Below are positions 1 to 6,924 of a DNA stretch of 64,000 bases, piece after piece; the first letter of the stretch is position 1, and each line of letters begins with the position of its first letter. The stretch is from SZUA-22 sp963751695 (GTDB lineage: Bacteria > Bacteroidota > Ignavibacteria > Ignavibacteriales > Melioribacteraceae). The stretch covers positions 62,001 through 126,000 of the forward strand of contig CAVVVP010000005.1 of NCBI GenBank assembly GCA_963751695.1. Direction: 5' to 3'. The translations under genes and the position numbers were made by a program. Under the pieces are notes generated by a model. It saw only the letters and a list, made by a program, of their open reading frames with translations, was not told the DNA's origin and made no database searches.

Positions 1-546
1 TCTATAGTTCATCCAGGCGGTAAAACTGCCCTTGAATTGCAAGGTTATGGCCACTATCTCAGACAAAAACATGCTCAAGTTGATCTTTATAGTAACTATA
101 ATGATAAATTACCGGCATGGCTTAAAAAACAAAATTGGAGTGACATAATAGGATTTTATCAAACTAAGATATTCAACTATAGATTAAATAAAAATTTCTC
201 AAAATTTGAAAAGAATAACATCACTGTTAAGATCTCAGCTCCAGAATTGGCGATAATGGAAATGTTGTATCTTGTTCCTAATGAGCAATCTTTTGATGAA
301 TCTTTTGAGATAATGGAAGGATTAACTACACTGAGACCAAAACTTGTTCAGAAGTTATTAGGAGATTGTAATTCTGTGAAAGTTAGACGGCTCTTTTTAT
401 ATATGGCTGAGAAATCTGATCATGCTTGGATAAAAGATTTGGATGTAAAAAAGATAGATCTCGGTAGTGGTAAGAGAGCAATAGTCAAAAACGGTGCTTT
501 TAACAAAAAATATGAGATAACAGTACCAAAGAGTTATGAAAGATAG
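1..546 (+). CDS. AbiEi-like antitoxin, C-terminal part (gene starts left of the window)
   Basis: The reading frame is open from base 1, so the start lies outside the window; 181 codons are visible. The sequence resembles the C-terminal region of AbiEi antitoxins of type IV toxin-antitoxin systems: a segment reading ISAPELAIMEML, then helical repeats with LRPKLVQKLL and VRRLFLYMAE. AbiEi proteins bind their own promoter through an N-terminal winged helix, which is not visible here, and oppose the AbiEii nucleotidyltransferase. The stop overlaps the start of the next gene by 11 bp, the tight coupling usual for this pair. The call rests on weak motif similarity plus the very clear AbiEii partner. 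Confidence 0.72.
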   Translation, partial: SIVHPGGKTALELQGYGHYLRQKHAQVDLYSNYNDKLPAWLKKQNWSDIIGFYQTKIFNYRLNKNFSKFEKNNITVKISAPELAIMEMLYLVPNEQSFDESFEIMEGLTTLRPKLVQKLLGDCNSVKVRRLFLYMAEKSDHAWIKDLDVKKIDLGSGKRAIVKNGAFNKKYEITVPKSYER

Positions 547-1453
547 TATATTCTTCAAACAAGCTGGCTTATTATTAAGAGTCCTTCCAATTATCAATGA
601 ACATAAAGTATTTGCTCTTAAGGGTGGGACTGCAATTAATTTCTTCATAAGAGATCTTCCAAGATTATCTGTTGATATAGATTTAACCTATTTACCTATT
701 GAAGAAAGAGATGACTCGCTTTCAAATATCACAAGCAATATTAATAGTATTTGTACCTCAATTGAAAAAAGGATAAAAGAAATTGTAATTACTAAAAAAT
801 TTTTACGGGGTACAGAATTTATTCGAGGTTTAGTCATAAGAAGTAATGATGTTGTTATAAAAATTGAGCCCAATACAGTAATTCGAGGAAGTGTTGATAA
901 ACTGAGAGAACTTCAGTTGTGTAAAAAAGCGGAAGAACTATTTGAATTAACACTCAAGACTCAATGCTTATCAACCGCTGACCTGTATGGTGGAAAGATA
1001 TGTGCAGCGCTTGATAGACAGCATCCAAGAGATCTGTTTGACATTAAGCTCTTAATTGAAAATGAAGGGATTGATGAGAGTATAATTAGAGTGTTTATTT
1101 TTTATCTAATAAGCCATGATAGACCAATTGTTGAGGTGTTAAACCCAACTTTACTCGACATCGAACAAATATTTGAAAATGAGTTTAGTGGGATGACTAC
1201 TGATGCTGTATCGCTCGATGATTTAATAAGAGTTAGAAGTAAATTGATCGAGATTATCAGAACTCAGTTATCAGATGAACAGAAAGATTTCATTTTATCT
1301 TTTAAGAATAAAAAACCGGAGTGGGATTTATCTGGAATTGAAAACTTGGAGAAATATCCTTCAGTTCAATGGAAACTTATAAACCTTAACCAAATGGAAG
1401 CCAAAAAGCATAAATTTGCTTCTGATAAATTAAAAGAGTATTTAATGTTATAA
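536..1453 (+). CDS. AbiEii-type nucleotidyltransferase toxin
   Basis: A 305-residue nucleotidyltransferase of the AbiEii family. Near residues 28-50 it has the GGT motif (LKGGTAINFF) followed by a D-x-D metal motif (SVDIDLTYL). A third acidic position may lie in VVIKIEPN, and LYGGKICAALDRQHPRDLFDI matches the family's conserved C-terminal block. AbiEii toxins transfer nucleotides to tRNA or other targets and stop growth, typically as an abortive-infection response to phage. The catalytic motifs look intact. The gene overlaps its antitoxin and is followed directly by a hairpin terminator, so the two form a closed operon. Confidence 0.88.
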   Translation: MKDSIFFKQAGLLLRVLPIINEHKVFALKGGTAINFFIRDLPRLSVDIDLTYLPIEERDDSLSNITSNINSICTSIEKRIKEIVITKKFLRGTEFIRGLVIRSNDVVIKIEPNTVIRGSVDKLRELQLCKKAEELFELTLKTQCLSTADLYGGKICAALDRQHPRDLFDIKLLIENEGIDESIIRVFIFYLISHDRPIVEVLNPTLLDIEQIFENEFSGMTTDAVSLDDLIRVRSKLIEIIRTQLSDEQKDFILSFKNKKPEWDLSGIENLEKYPSVQWKLINLNQMEAKKHKFASDKLKEYLML

Positions 1454-1457
1454 TTAT

Positions 1458-1480
1458 GGGAGCACGTTTGTCGTGCTCCC
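1458..1480 (+). terminator. Hairpin terminator between convergent genes
   Basis: A perfect 9-bp stem (GGGAGCACG with CGTGCTCCC) closes a 5-nt loop right after the AbiEii stop codon. There is no long T run, but it sits between two genes that converge, so it probably ends transcription from both sides. Confidence 0.6.
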
Positions 1481-1494
1481 TATTCGGAGCATGG

Positions 1495-2190
1495 CTATTG
1501 AAGCTCAATTGCATATTTTCTCATGCAATTGTAACATGTTTCAAACTCCACTTCCCTATCTTCAATCAATTCTAATCCGCAAAATTGACATATTTCATAC
1601 TCCCCTATTTCATCTTCCCAGAAAATGTTGTTTTGGTTTAGGAAGTTTGTCTCACAGTAGCTGTAGTTGCTGAACCAGTTTCCGCTTTTATCCCAATGAC
1701 CTAAGTCTTCATTTATTAACCAGTATTTTCCAATATGGTTCATGAAAAGCAGTTTAGATCTTCCTATATATCTTGATATAAGATTGGTTACTGCTCGATT
1801 ATTTAGAAAGTTATTTGGTAGCTGCTTTAGTATTTTCTGATTGAATGCGATTGTATCGCTGATTCTAGATTTTTTCTGTAATGGAATATCAATTACTCCG
1901 TTGTGCATGAATGCTAGTTTTTCATTTACTATGAATGGGTGGATGTTGTTTGAATCGATCTTGCCGGATGTGGCAATACGAAAGTGTAGTCCTATGTTTA
2001 TTTTTTTGAACTCTGTCCTTAAAGTGTGATAATATTCGTAGTAGGTGTTAAAGTTCTTTAGTTCCTTGAATGTGTTTAGTTTTCCATCTATTGAATACAT
2101 TATTCCGGCTCCATCGTTGTTAACTAGCCAGCATTCGTGTAGTAGATCTTTTGATAAGTTCTCTTTGGTGTTTAATACTATTATGCACAT
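1495..2190 (-). CDS. Class II glutamine amidotransferase (Ntn hydrolase) with C-terminal zinc ribbon
   Basis: This 231-residue protein begins Met-Cys, placing a catalytic N-terminal cysteine exactly as in class II glutamine amidotransferases after Met removal. HFRIATSG near residue 70 and the MHNGVI motif near residue 95 match the glutamine-binding and oxyanion segments of that family, which releases ammonia from glutamine. Two CxxC pairs near the C-terminus (CQFC and CYNC) form a probable zinc ribbon. Its start overlaps the end of the upstream amidoligase gene by 10 bp, so the two are translationally coupled. Published comparative genomics of amidoligases describes such pairs, in which the amidotransferase supplies nitrogen for amide or peptide-like bond formation. 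The substrate is unknown. Confidence 0.8.
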   Translation of the reverse strand: MCIIVLNTKENLSKDLLHECWLVNNDGAGIMYSIDGKLNTFKELKNFNTYYEYYHTLRTEFKKINIGLHFRIATSGKIDSNNIHPFIVNEKLAFMHNGVIDIPLQKKSRISDTIAFNQKILKQLPNNFLNNRAVTNLISRYIGRSKLLFMNHIGKYWLINEDLGHWDKSGNWFSNYSYCETNFLNQNNIFWEDEIGEYEICQFCGLELIEDREVEFETCYNCMRKYAIELQ

Positions 2191-3398
2191 TGTTTTTCCT
2201 CCATGAATTTCTTTAAGTGTTTGTATTCGTTTTCTTGCTTGAGGTAGCTGTAGAATTGTGTTGTGTAGAGTTCTTGAAGCGAAGTGATCTTAATGAATTT
2301 GCAGAGGGCTATTATGAACTCTATGTTCTTGTGGAATGAGTTTTCGTTTAGTGTTCCTCTGAATATTCTGAACTCTATGGTGTTGTAGTTTTGAAGGTTT
2401 ATTGCTGTATAGCGTTCACTTCCCCCTTTCTTTTTGCTTTGATCATAAATTGCTTTTTTGTCTTTTTTTACTTTGCCCCATTGGTTCAGTTTCTCTGATT
2501 TTCTTTGGGATATTTGTGTGATGAAGTTTTCGTTCTGGCAGAAGAATAGGTGGAGTTTGGCTAGGTCTAGTCCGGATAGGTATTTTTTGGTTATGTGGAT
2601 GTGGATGCCGCAAGTAGAAGTGTTATATGATCTGAATCCATGATCTCTGAGGGTATTTAATAGGTCGTTGAACTTCTCTTTGTTCTGACTATACCAGTTG
2701 CAGCTGAATGGATGTGTTACTACTTCAAATCCGTCTTCTAGGCTTCCGTCATTCTTTAAGTAGAAAAGTTCTGATATCTCATCAACTTCTTCCGCGCAGT
2801 CATGTTTTGAGTTGCCTCTTGATTCTGTTTCTAGTTCTAATCCGATGAAGAACTTTGCTTTTTCTTTCTGTGATCTGAAGAATATTGGATCTGGTTTGTA
2901 TGAGTAGCTGTGTATTGATACTGAGCAGTCGCATCCGTCATCCAGCCAGTAGTCTGTTCCGCATCTGTCGCAATATCCATGGTAGTTGTAATAGCAGGAT
3001 TCACAGTAGTCGTGTTGGGTTATTTCTGAGTAGTATGAGTCGTCATTTCTGATTGCTTCATCACAATTATGACAATATGTGTGGTCATTATAAAAGCAGT
3101 CTCCACAGTAGCTGGAACTTGCATAGTGATGTTCGCTTTCTTCATTGTGATGGTAGTATGTGTCGCATCCTTCACAGTAGAAGTGTTCGTCGTAGTAGAT
3201 CTCTTCTGGAAGGAGTTTGTCTAAGTAGTTTGAGTATTTGCATTCATCTTTCCAATATCTTTCTTGGTTGAAGATGATTGTTTTTTCTTCTAGGTATTCT
3301 GATTCGTACCAGTTGTTGTTGAAGAGGATGCAGTTTTTCTTTAATCTGAATTTGCTGTCGTTACATTTGCAAATCAGATCTTTGATTTGGTGTTGCAT
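2181..3398 (-). CDS. Putative amidoligase with N-terminal array of CxxC zinc knuckles
   Basis: A 405-residue two-part protein. Residues about 75-146 hold five CxxC pairs (75/78, 98/101, 109/112, 132/135, 143/146) separated by Tyr/Asp/His-rich linkers, which suggests consecutive LIM- or zinc-ribbon-like modules. From residue 183 it has the signature of the COOH-NH2 (amidoligase) ligase family: IGLELETE, then KNDGSLEDGFEVVTHP, then CGIHIHI and IEFRIFRGT. Family members use ATP to join carboxyl and amine groups and are common in phages and islands beside a class II amidotransferase, as here. A good Shine-Dalgarno site (AAGGAG) lies before the ATG. The zinc modules probably recognise a protein or nucleic-acid substrate; that is inference. 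Confidence 0.78.
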   Translation of the reverse strand: MQHQIKDLICKCNDSKFRLKKNCILFNNNWYESEYLEEKTIIFNQERYWKDECKYSNYLDKLLPEEIYYDEHFYCEGCDTYYHHNEESEHHYASSSYCGDCFYNDHTYCHNCDEAIRNDDSYYSEITQHDYCESCYYNYHGYCDRCGTDYWLDDGCDCSVSIHSYSYKPDPIFFRSQKEKAKFFIGLELETESRGNSKHDCAEEVDEISELFYLKNDGSLEDGFEVVTHPFSCNWYSQNKEKFNDLLNTLRDHGFRSYNTSTCGIHIHITKKYLSGLDLAKLHLFFCQNENFITQISQRKSEKLNQWGKVKKDKKAIYDQSKKKGGSERYTAINLQNYNTIEFRIFRGTLNENSFHKNIEFIIALCKFIKITSLQELYTTQFYSYLKQENEYKHLKKFMEEKQCA

Positions 3399-3435
3399 TG
3401 TGTGATCTCCTTAGGTTGTGATTGGTTCGTTTTGG

Positions 3436-3532
3436 GAGATCAAGCGGGTTTACAGTTGTGTTGATATGTTATTAGGAAGGATATTTTTAGATAGGCTTAT
3501 CAAGCAACTGTAAGTGTCTAATGCTTGATCTC
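3436..3532. repeat. Nested inverted repeat upstream of the amidoligase operon
   Basis: Two nested arm pairs are visible: GAGATCAAGC (3436-3445) pairs with GCTTGATCTC (3523-3532), and TTACAGTTG (3450-3458) pairs with CAACTGTAA (3505-3513). The structure lies between the 84-residue gene and the amidoligase start, both on the minus strand. It could be a terminator for the former, a structured leader or operator for the latter, or a cruciform. Confidence 0.6.
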
Positions 3533-3571
3533 ATTTTATTCGGTTAGTTTTTTGAGAAGAAAGGAAGATCT

Positions 3572-3826
3572 TTAGTAATCTTCCGGAAATAATACTGTTA
3601 ATAAGTCTTCACCATTTGGTCCAGCTCTGTGATCTAGTATTCCCCAAAGCTTATGGTTGCTTACATGTATTGTCCAAAGATCTGGATTTAGTGGATCTTG
3701 TTTTTGCATTTTCACTTCAAGTTTTTGTAATGCTTCTTGTATTTCTTCTGGTTGAAGTGCTGCTGCTACTGATCTGGATGCCACTATGTAGAGTGACCCA
3801 TTGTTTTGTTTTTCCATTATGTTCAT
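3572..3826 (-). CDS. Small hypothetical protein (84 aa)
   Basis: I do not recognise this protein. It is compact, with an amphipathic helix (PEEIQEALQKLEVKMQKQ) followed by a C-terminal segment that looks like two or three beta strands (LWTIHVSNHKLWGILDHR, then DLLTVLFPEDY). A strong ribosome binding site (AAGGAGGT, 7 nt before the ATG) makes it very likely to be translated. It shares its strand with the amidoligase pair 170 bp downstream and may belong to the same accessory module. Confidence 0.6.
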   Translation of the reverse strand: MNIMEKQNNGSLYIVASRSVAAALQPEEIQEALQKLEVKMQKQDPLNPDLWTIHVSNHKLWGILDHRAGPNGEDLLTVLFPEDY

Positions 3827-3950
3827 GGTTGTTACCTCCTTAAATTTTACAGACTTTAAGTGCTAACTTTTTAAGTCTGTGGAATTTGTTTTTAGTTAGT
3901 TATTTGTAGAATTAGGGGTGTAGTCTTTCGTCTATGGTATTTGGTCGTAT

Positions 3951-3980
3951 TTTGGCCGGACAAGGCCGGAACGGGCCAAA
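3951..3980. promoter_or_regulatory. GC-rich hairpin in the 3827-4133 gap
   Basis: TTTGGCC at 3951 pairs with GGCCAAA at 3974, and a smaller CCGG/CCGG pair lies inside. It is a local GC-rich island in a very AT-rich, otherwise featureless 307-bp gap, and its role is unknown. I see no gene in the rest of the gap. Confidence 0.4.
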
Positions 3981-4133
3981 TTGGTGTTTTCTGTCTCTGA
4001 AAACTTCTTTTTGAAAACTTAATTCACAACAGCTCTTCTCGATCCTTTGTTTTTGTTAAAGGAGATTTGTCTGCTGTGATTAAGTCCGTTTTTGTGAGTG
4101 TGATTTTTTAAGTGAAGCGTGACCTATTGATTT

Positions 4134-4310
4134 TTATTCTTTATGATTTGTTTCATTTATGTAGTTGTTATGAAATGGATATTTGTACTCTTCTTCGCGT
4201 AGAAGTTTTATTACATAATCCAGTTTTTGATTAATCTTTTTAAGCTCTTTCATTGCTTCATCTTTTTTATTGCGACTCTCATTTTTTAATCTTTTGGTTG
4301 TTTGTGTCAT
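4134..4310 (-). CDS. Small coiled-coil protein (58 aa), hypothetical
   Basis: A short, highly charged protein whose middle (EAMKELKKINQKLDYVIKLLREE) reads as a heptad-like coiled coil. The ATG at 4310 is preferred over the in-frame TTG at 4316. There is no Shine-Dalgarno site, but a BRE/TATA-like element (4335-4349) lies 25-39 nt upstream, the spacing of a leaderless archaeal gene. It is not a recognised family; the length and charge would suit a small DNA-associated or antitoxin-like protein, but that is only a guess. Confidence 0.45.
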   Translation of the reverse strand: MTQTTKRLKNESRNKKDEAMKELKKINQKLDYVIKLLREEEYKYPFHNNYINETNHKE

Positions 4311-4334
4311 AACCAAACGGTAATGAAAGCTTCT

Positions 4335-4349
4335 TAATATATTTTTCGG
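4335..4349 (-). promoter_or_regulatory. Archaeal-like BRE/TATA element
   Basis: Read on the minus strand, the sequence is CCGAAAAATATATTA: a purine-rich BRE-like CCGAAA joined to a TATA-like AATATATTA, ending about 25 nt before the ATG of the small coiled-coil gene. AT-rich DNA makes chance TATA boxes common, so the support comes from several such sites in this island. Confidence 0.4.
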
Positions 4350-4496
4350 TTTTTGTTACCATTTAGTAGAAATATTCATTTACAACTAATTAGTAGTCTT
4401 CCCTATTCTTGAGTGATAATTTTGATTATTTACTGCCGGGTGAATAATATTTTGTAATCTTTCTCAAGGAGTATATCAAATAGATCCTAATAATTG

Positions 4497-4526
4497 AGGG
4501 GTGGGAAGTTAGACTTTTCTACCCCT
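4497..4526 (+). promoter_or_regulatory. Hairpin upstream of the AbrB-recombinase operon
   Basis: AGGGGT at 4497 pairs with ACCCCT at 4521, and the stem extends inward with AAG/CTT-type pairs. It lies about 20 bp before the palindrome and TATA box of the next operon, so it may be an upstream operator or the terminator of something lost. Confidence 0.4.
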
Positions 4527-4542
4527 CCCTATTTACCCCAAT

Positions 4543-4566
4543 TCTATCGATAGATTTATATATAAG
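4543..4566 (+). promoter_or_regulatory. 12-bp palindrome abutting a TATA box (probable autoregulated promoter)
   Basis: TCTATCGATAGA (4543-4554) is a perfect palindrome immediately followed by TTTATATATAAG (4555-4566). The start codon of the AbrB-like regulator is 19 bp further on, so the transcript would have almost no leader, as in archaea. A dimeric swapped-hairpin regulator would be a natural ligand of the palindrome, implying autoregulation. Confidence 0.5.
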
Positions 4567-4585
4567 TTTATACATACAGATTTTC

Positions 4586-4810
4586 ATGAGTAATCCCCCA
4601 GATTTTCAAAGCCCAAAAGTAATAAAACGACTTCCCCGATTACCAGAGAACTTAGTATTCATCCAACTGCAGAAATCGAACGGACAATTCAAGATTACGA
4701 TTCCAAGAGGACTTGCAAAAAGTTTAAGATTAAACAGAGGTGATATCATGGAAGGATTCATTGAACGTGGTGATTTGGTTTTTAGATTTAGAGAGGTTGA
4801 GAATAGATGA
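4586..4810 (+). CDS. SpoVT/AbrB-like DNA-binding regulator (74 aa)
   Basis: The C-terminal half (NGQFKITIPRGLAKSLRLNRGD, then a short strand pair) is the swapped-hairpin AbrB fold: a strand, an IPR turn, a short helix and an RGD turn. Such proteins dimerise and bind DNA as transition-state regulators or antitoxins. The N-terminal 30 residues are a Pro-rich extension. The stop overlaps the start of the recombinase gene by 4 bp, so regulator and recombinase are co-translated and this protein probably controls recombinase expression. AbrB-like proteins beside recombinases are familiar from archaeal plasmids and viruses; the link here is inference from layout and promoter type. Confidence 0.75.
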   Translation: MSNPPDFQSPKVIKRLPRLPENLVFIQLQKSNGQFKITIPRGLAKSLRLNRGDIMEGFIERGDLVFRFREVENR

Positions 4811-5559
4811 AGAAAGCGTTTGCTTATTTGAGGGTTAGTACTGGTGAACAAGCAAAAGGGTATTCGCTTGAAGCTCAGTTGGATGAGATCAAGGAATATT
4901 GTTCTAAAAAAGGAATTGAACTAATTGAAATATTTAGGGATGCTATGAGTGGAGCTAAGCTTACTGAGAGGAAAGGTTTGATGGAACTTCTTGATAGGAT
5001 AGATATTGATAAGCCCAGCTGTATTGTAGCTACTGAATCTGATAGGATCTCAAGAAATACAATGCAGTTTGGTTGGATCGATACTCATCTTTCAATGAAG
5101 GGTGTGAAATTACTTCTTGTTAATGAGCGCGAAGCTGAAGGACCTTTTGAGAAGGCTTTTCAGAGGATCAGAGCTGTGTTCTCTGAGTTTGAGACGGATT
5201 TACGCCAGTGGCGCATTAACCGTGGTAGAGAAAAAGCTAAGAGTAATTCAAGGTTTATGAATCGTCCTCCATTTGGATATAATGTTGTTGGGAAAGAGGT
5301 CGTTGTTGATGCCGAAAGTAGTGAAAACGTGAGGAACATTTTTGAAGATTATTATAATAACGTACCAATTAAAAGGATTGCAAGAAATTTGAATAAGAGT
5401 CCGGGCAGTATTAGATATATATTAAGAAATGAATTTTATGCGGATGAAGAACTGAACGGTAAACATGATGTGATAATTAAGAAAGAGAAATTTGAGAGAG
5501 CTCAGATTAAGCTAAAGATTTCAAGGGAGTTAGGAATAACAAAGAAGAATATTCGTTGA
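4807..5559 (+). CDS. Serine site-specific recombinase
   Basis: A 250-residue serine recombinase. The N-terminal resolvase domain has YLRVST with the nucleophile at Ser11, then GYSLEAQ, and ATESDRISRN near residue 75 carrying the conserved Asp/Arg residues. A recombinase domain follows at about 155-235 (NRPPFGYNVV, then a helix-turn-helix and RYILRNEFY). The protein is much shorter than large serine integrases (usually 450 or more residues) and lacks the zinc-ribbon and coiled-coil tail, so it is either a compact form or truncated. It sits 133 bp from a 135-bp repeat with CTACGTAG palindromes that recurs inverted 7.6 kb away, which makes those repeats candidate recombination sites. Confidence 0.85.
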   Translation: MKKAFAYLRVSTGEQAKGYSLEAQLDEIKEYCSKKGIELIEIFRDAMSGAKLTERKGLMELLDRIDIDKPSCIVATESDRISRNTMQFGWIDTHLSMKGVKLLLVNEREAEGPFEKAFQRIRAVFSEFETDLRQWRINRGREKAKSNSRFMNRPPFGYNVVGKEVVVDAESSENVRNIFEDYYNNVPIKRIARNLNKSPGSIRYILRNEFYADEELNGKHDVIIKKEKFERAQIKLKISRELGITKKNIR

Positions 5560-5561
5560 GG

Positions 5562-5714
5562 TATAACTTCACTGCAAAAAACCACAACATCGTTATCCCA
5601 GCAAGGCCATATCTTGTTCTAAGGGAAGATTCATTAGAGAAAATGAGTAAAGCAGTGGTTACTTGGTGGAACTCTGTAAGCTGCATCACAATAAAACCTA
5701 GTAGTTCTACGTAG
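5562..5714 (+). pseudogene. Possible remnant of a phage tail-completion/virion-morphogenesis gene
   Basis: Downstream of the recombinase another frame stays open and encodes NIVIPARPYLVLREDSLEKM, which resembles the conserved IPARPFLGL block near the C-terminus of phage tail-completion proteins (Mu gpG type). No start or N-terminal region is present and the frame runs into the inverted repeat. It may be chance; if real, it is a scrap of phage DNA at the recombination boundary. Confidence 0.28.
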
Positions 5715-5827
5715 TGCTACGTATGAATTTTATCTACACCGCAAGAAAATTTTAGAAAAATGGCTTAATTACAGACTAAAATCAAAACATATTTAACTAT
5801 TTTTATTTACTACGTAGTTCTACTGAT
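5693..5827 (+). repeat. 135-bp inverted repeat, left copy
   Basis: The sequence starts AAAACCTAGTAGTTCTACG and ends with a block around ACTACGTAGTTCTACTGAT. Its reverse complement matches 13,268-13,402, also 135 bp, best in the outer 40 bp at each end; the middle has diverged. Each arm holds several TACGTA-centred palindromes, the layout expected of a recombinase site with accessory subsites. The rest of the 5560-5948 gap holds the phage-like remnant and the leader of the next gene. Confidence 0.65.
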
Positions 5828-5948
5828 TTAATTCTTGTTGACCCTGTCTATATTTACACCGGAATTATGATATATGTAAAAACTATTTAACTCAAAGTTC
5901 TTTAATTTTAGTGTGGGCAGTCCAAATCAGAAATTAAGGAGTGTAAAT

Positions 5949-6896
5949 ATGAAAACATTTTTAATCTTCATGATATTACTGGTCAATTATTCATATCCTC
6001 AATCTGCTATTAAAATGCTAGCTAATGTGCCTGAAAATTTGAAAAATGGTAATGAGCCACAAACGAATTACAATCCGCTTCAAGTAGGCAATCATTGGGA
6101 ATATTTTAATGCTACAGATAATTATTACCTTTACACGACTATTACGAAAGATACTATTGTGAATGGATATGTATACTATAGGAAAATATATGATTTCAAT
6201 GAAGATATGGTTACATGGGAAAGAAATGATAGTGCAAGTGGCAATTCATTTATGTTGGATTTTGAAGATATTGATGACGATGGAGATTATGAAGAGGAAT
6301 TTCCGTTAGATAGTTTACATCTACCCACTTGGGCGGTTTATACTAGTTATCGATATAATTTCAGAAATTTTAGTCATAATCTGGGCCCCAGAAGTGTTGT
6401 TCTTTATGACTCGCTTTGGGCGGTTGTCTTCGGTGATACTGTAATTACTCGGCATGTGGAATATCTAAATTTATTTTCAAATGATATTGTTGCTGACAAA
6501 TATGGAGTCATCACTTTGTGGACTGAGGGCCCTGCCAGCTATCTTTCAGGTGCTATAATTAATGGACAAAGATACGGTGAAATTACAGTTGATGTAAAAT
6601 TAAGAGATAAGTTGCCTATTTCGAATTATTCGTTAAATCAGAATTACCCAAATCCTTTTAATCCTACAACAACCATTAGTTATTCAATTCCTACTGACAC
6701 TCATGTAAACATTATAATATATAATTCCATAGGCCAACAAATAGAAGTATTTACAAACGACTATCAAGAAGCGGGAAAGTATAAAGTTGAATTTTCAGCG
6801 AATAGCAGCGGAAAGAAGTTATCAAGTGGAATATATTTTTATCAATTAGCAACTTCAGAGATTAGCATTACTAAAAAAATGCTTTTAATAAAATAA
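5949..6896 (+). CDS. Secreted protein with type IX sorting domain, function unknown
   Basis: The ATG at 5949 follows an AAGGAG site and opens a signal peptide (MKTFLIFMILLVNYSYPQ); an in-frame upstream ATG would precede the hydrophobic stretch and is less likely. Residues about 30-220 are acidic and strand-rich, with repeated Tyr/Asp and Gly-Asn-His-Trp (VGNHWEYF); I know no family for them. The last 80 residues are a type IX sorting tail (NYPNPFNPTTTISYSIP, then SGIYFYQL and KKMLLIK), which directs outer-membrane export and surface attachment or release. It lies 28 bp before a secreted protease gene, probably in one operon. Confidence 0.72.
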   Translation: MKTFLIFMILLVNYSYPQSAIKMLANVPENLKNGNEPQTNYNPLQVGNHWEYFNATDNYYLYTTITKDTIVNGYVYYRKIYDFNEDMVTWERNDSASGNSFMLDFEDIDDDGDYEEEFPLDSLHLPTWAVYTSYRYNFRNFSHNLGPRSVVLYDSLWAVVFGDTVITRHVEYLNLFSNDIVADKYGVITLWTEGPASYLSGAIINGQRYGEITVDVKLRDKLPISNYSLNQNYPNPFNPTTTISYSIPTDTHVNIIIYNSIGQQIEVFTNDYQEAGKYKVEFSANSSGKKLSSGIYFYQLATSEISITKKMLLIK

Positions 6897-6924
6897 TACT
6901 CCATAACAACTATAGGAGCGGCAA

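Noticed and set aside
5913..5948. Upstream start for the secreted protein at 5949
   Set aside because: It would add a polar stretch before the signal peptide and has no ribosome binding site, whereas AAGGAG precedes 5949.
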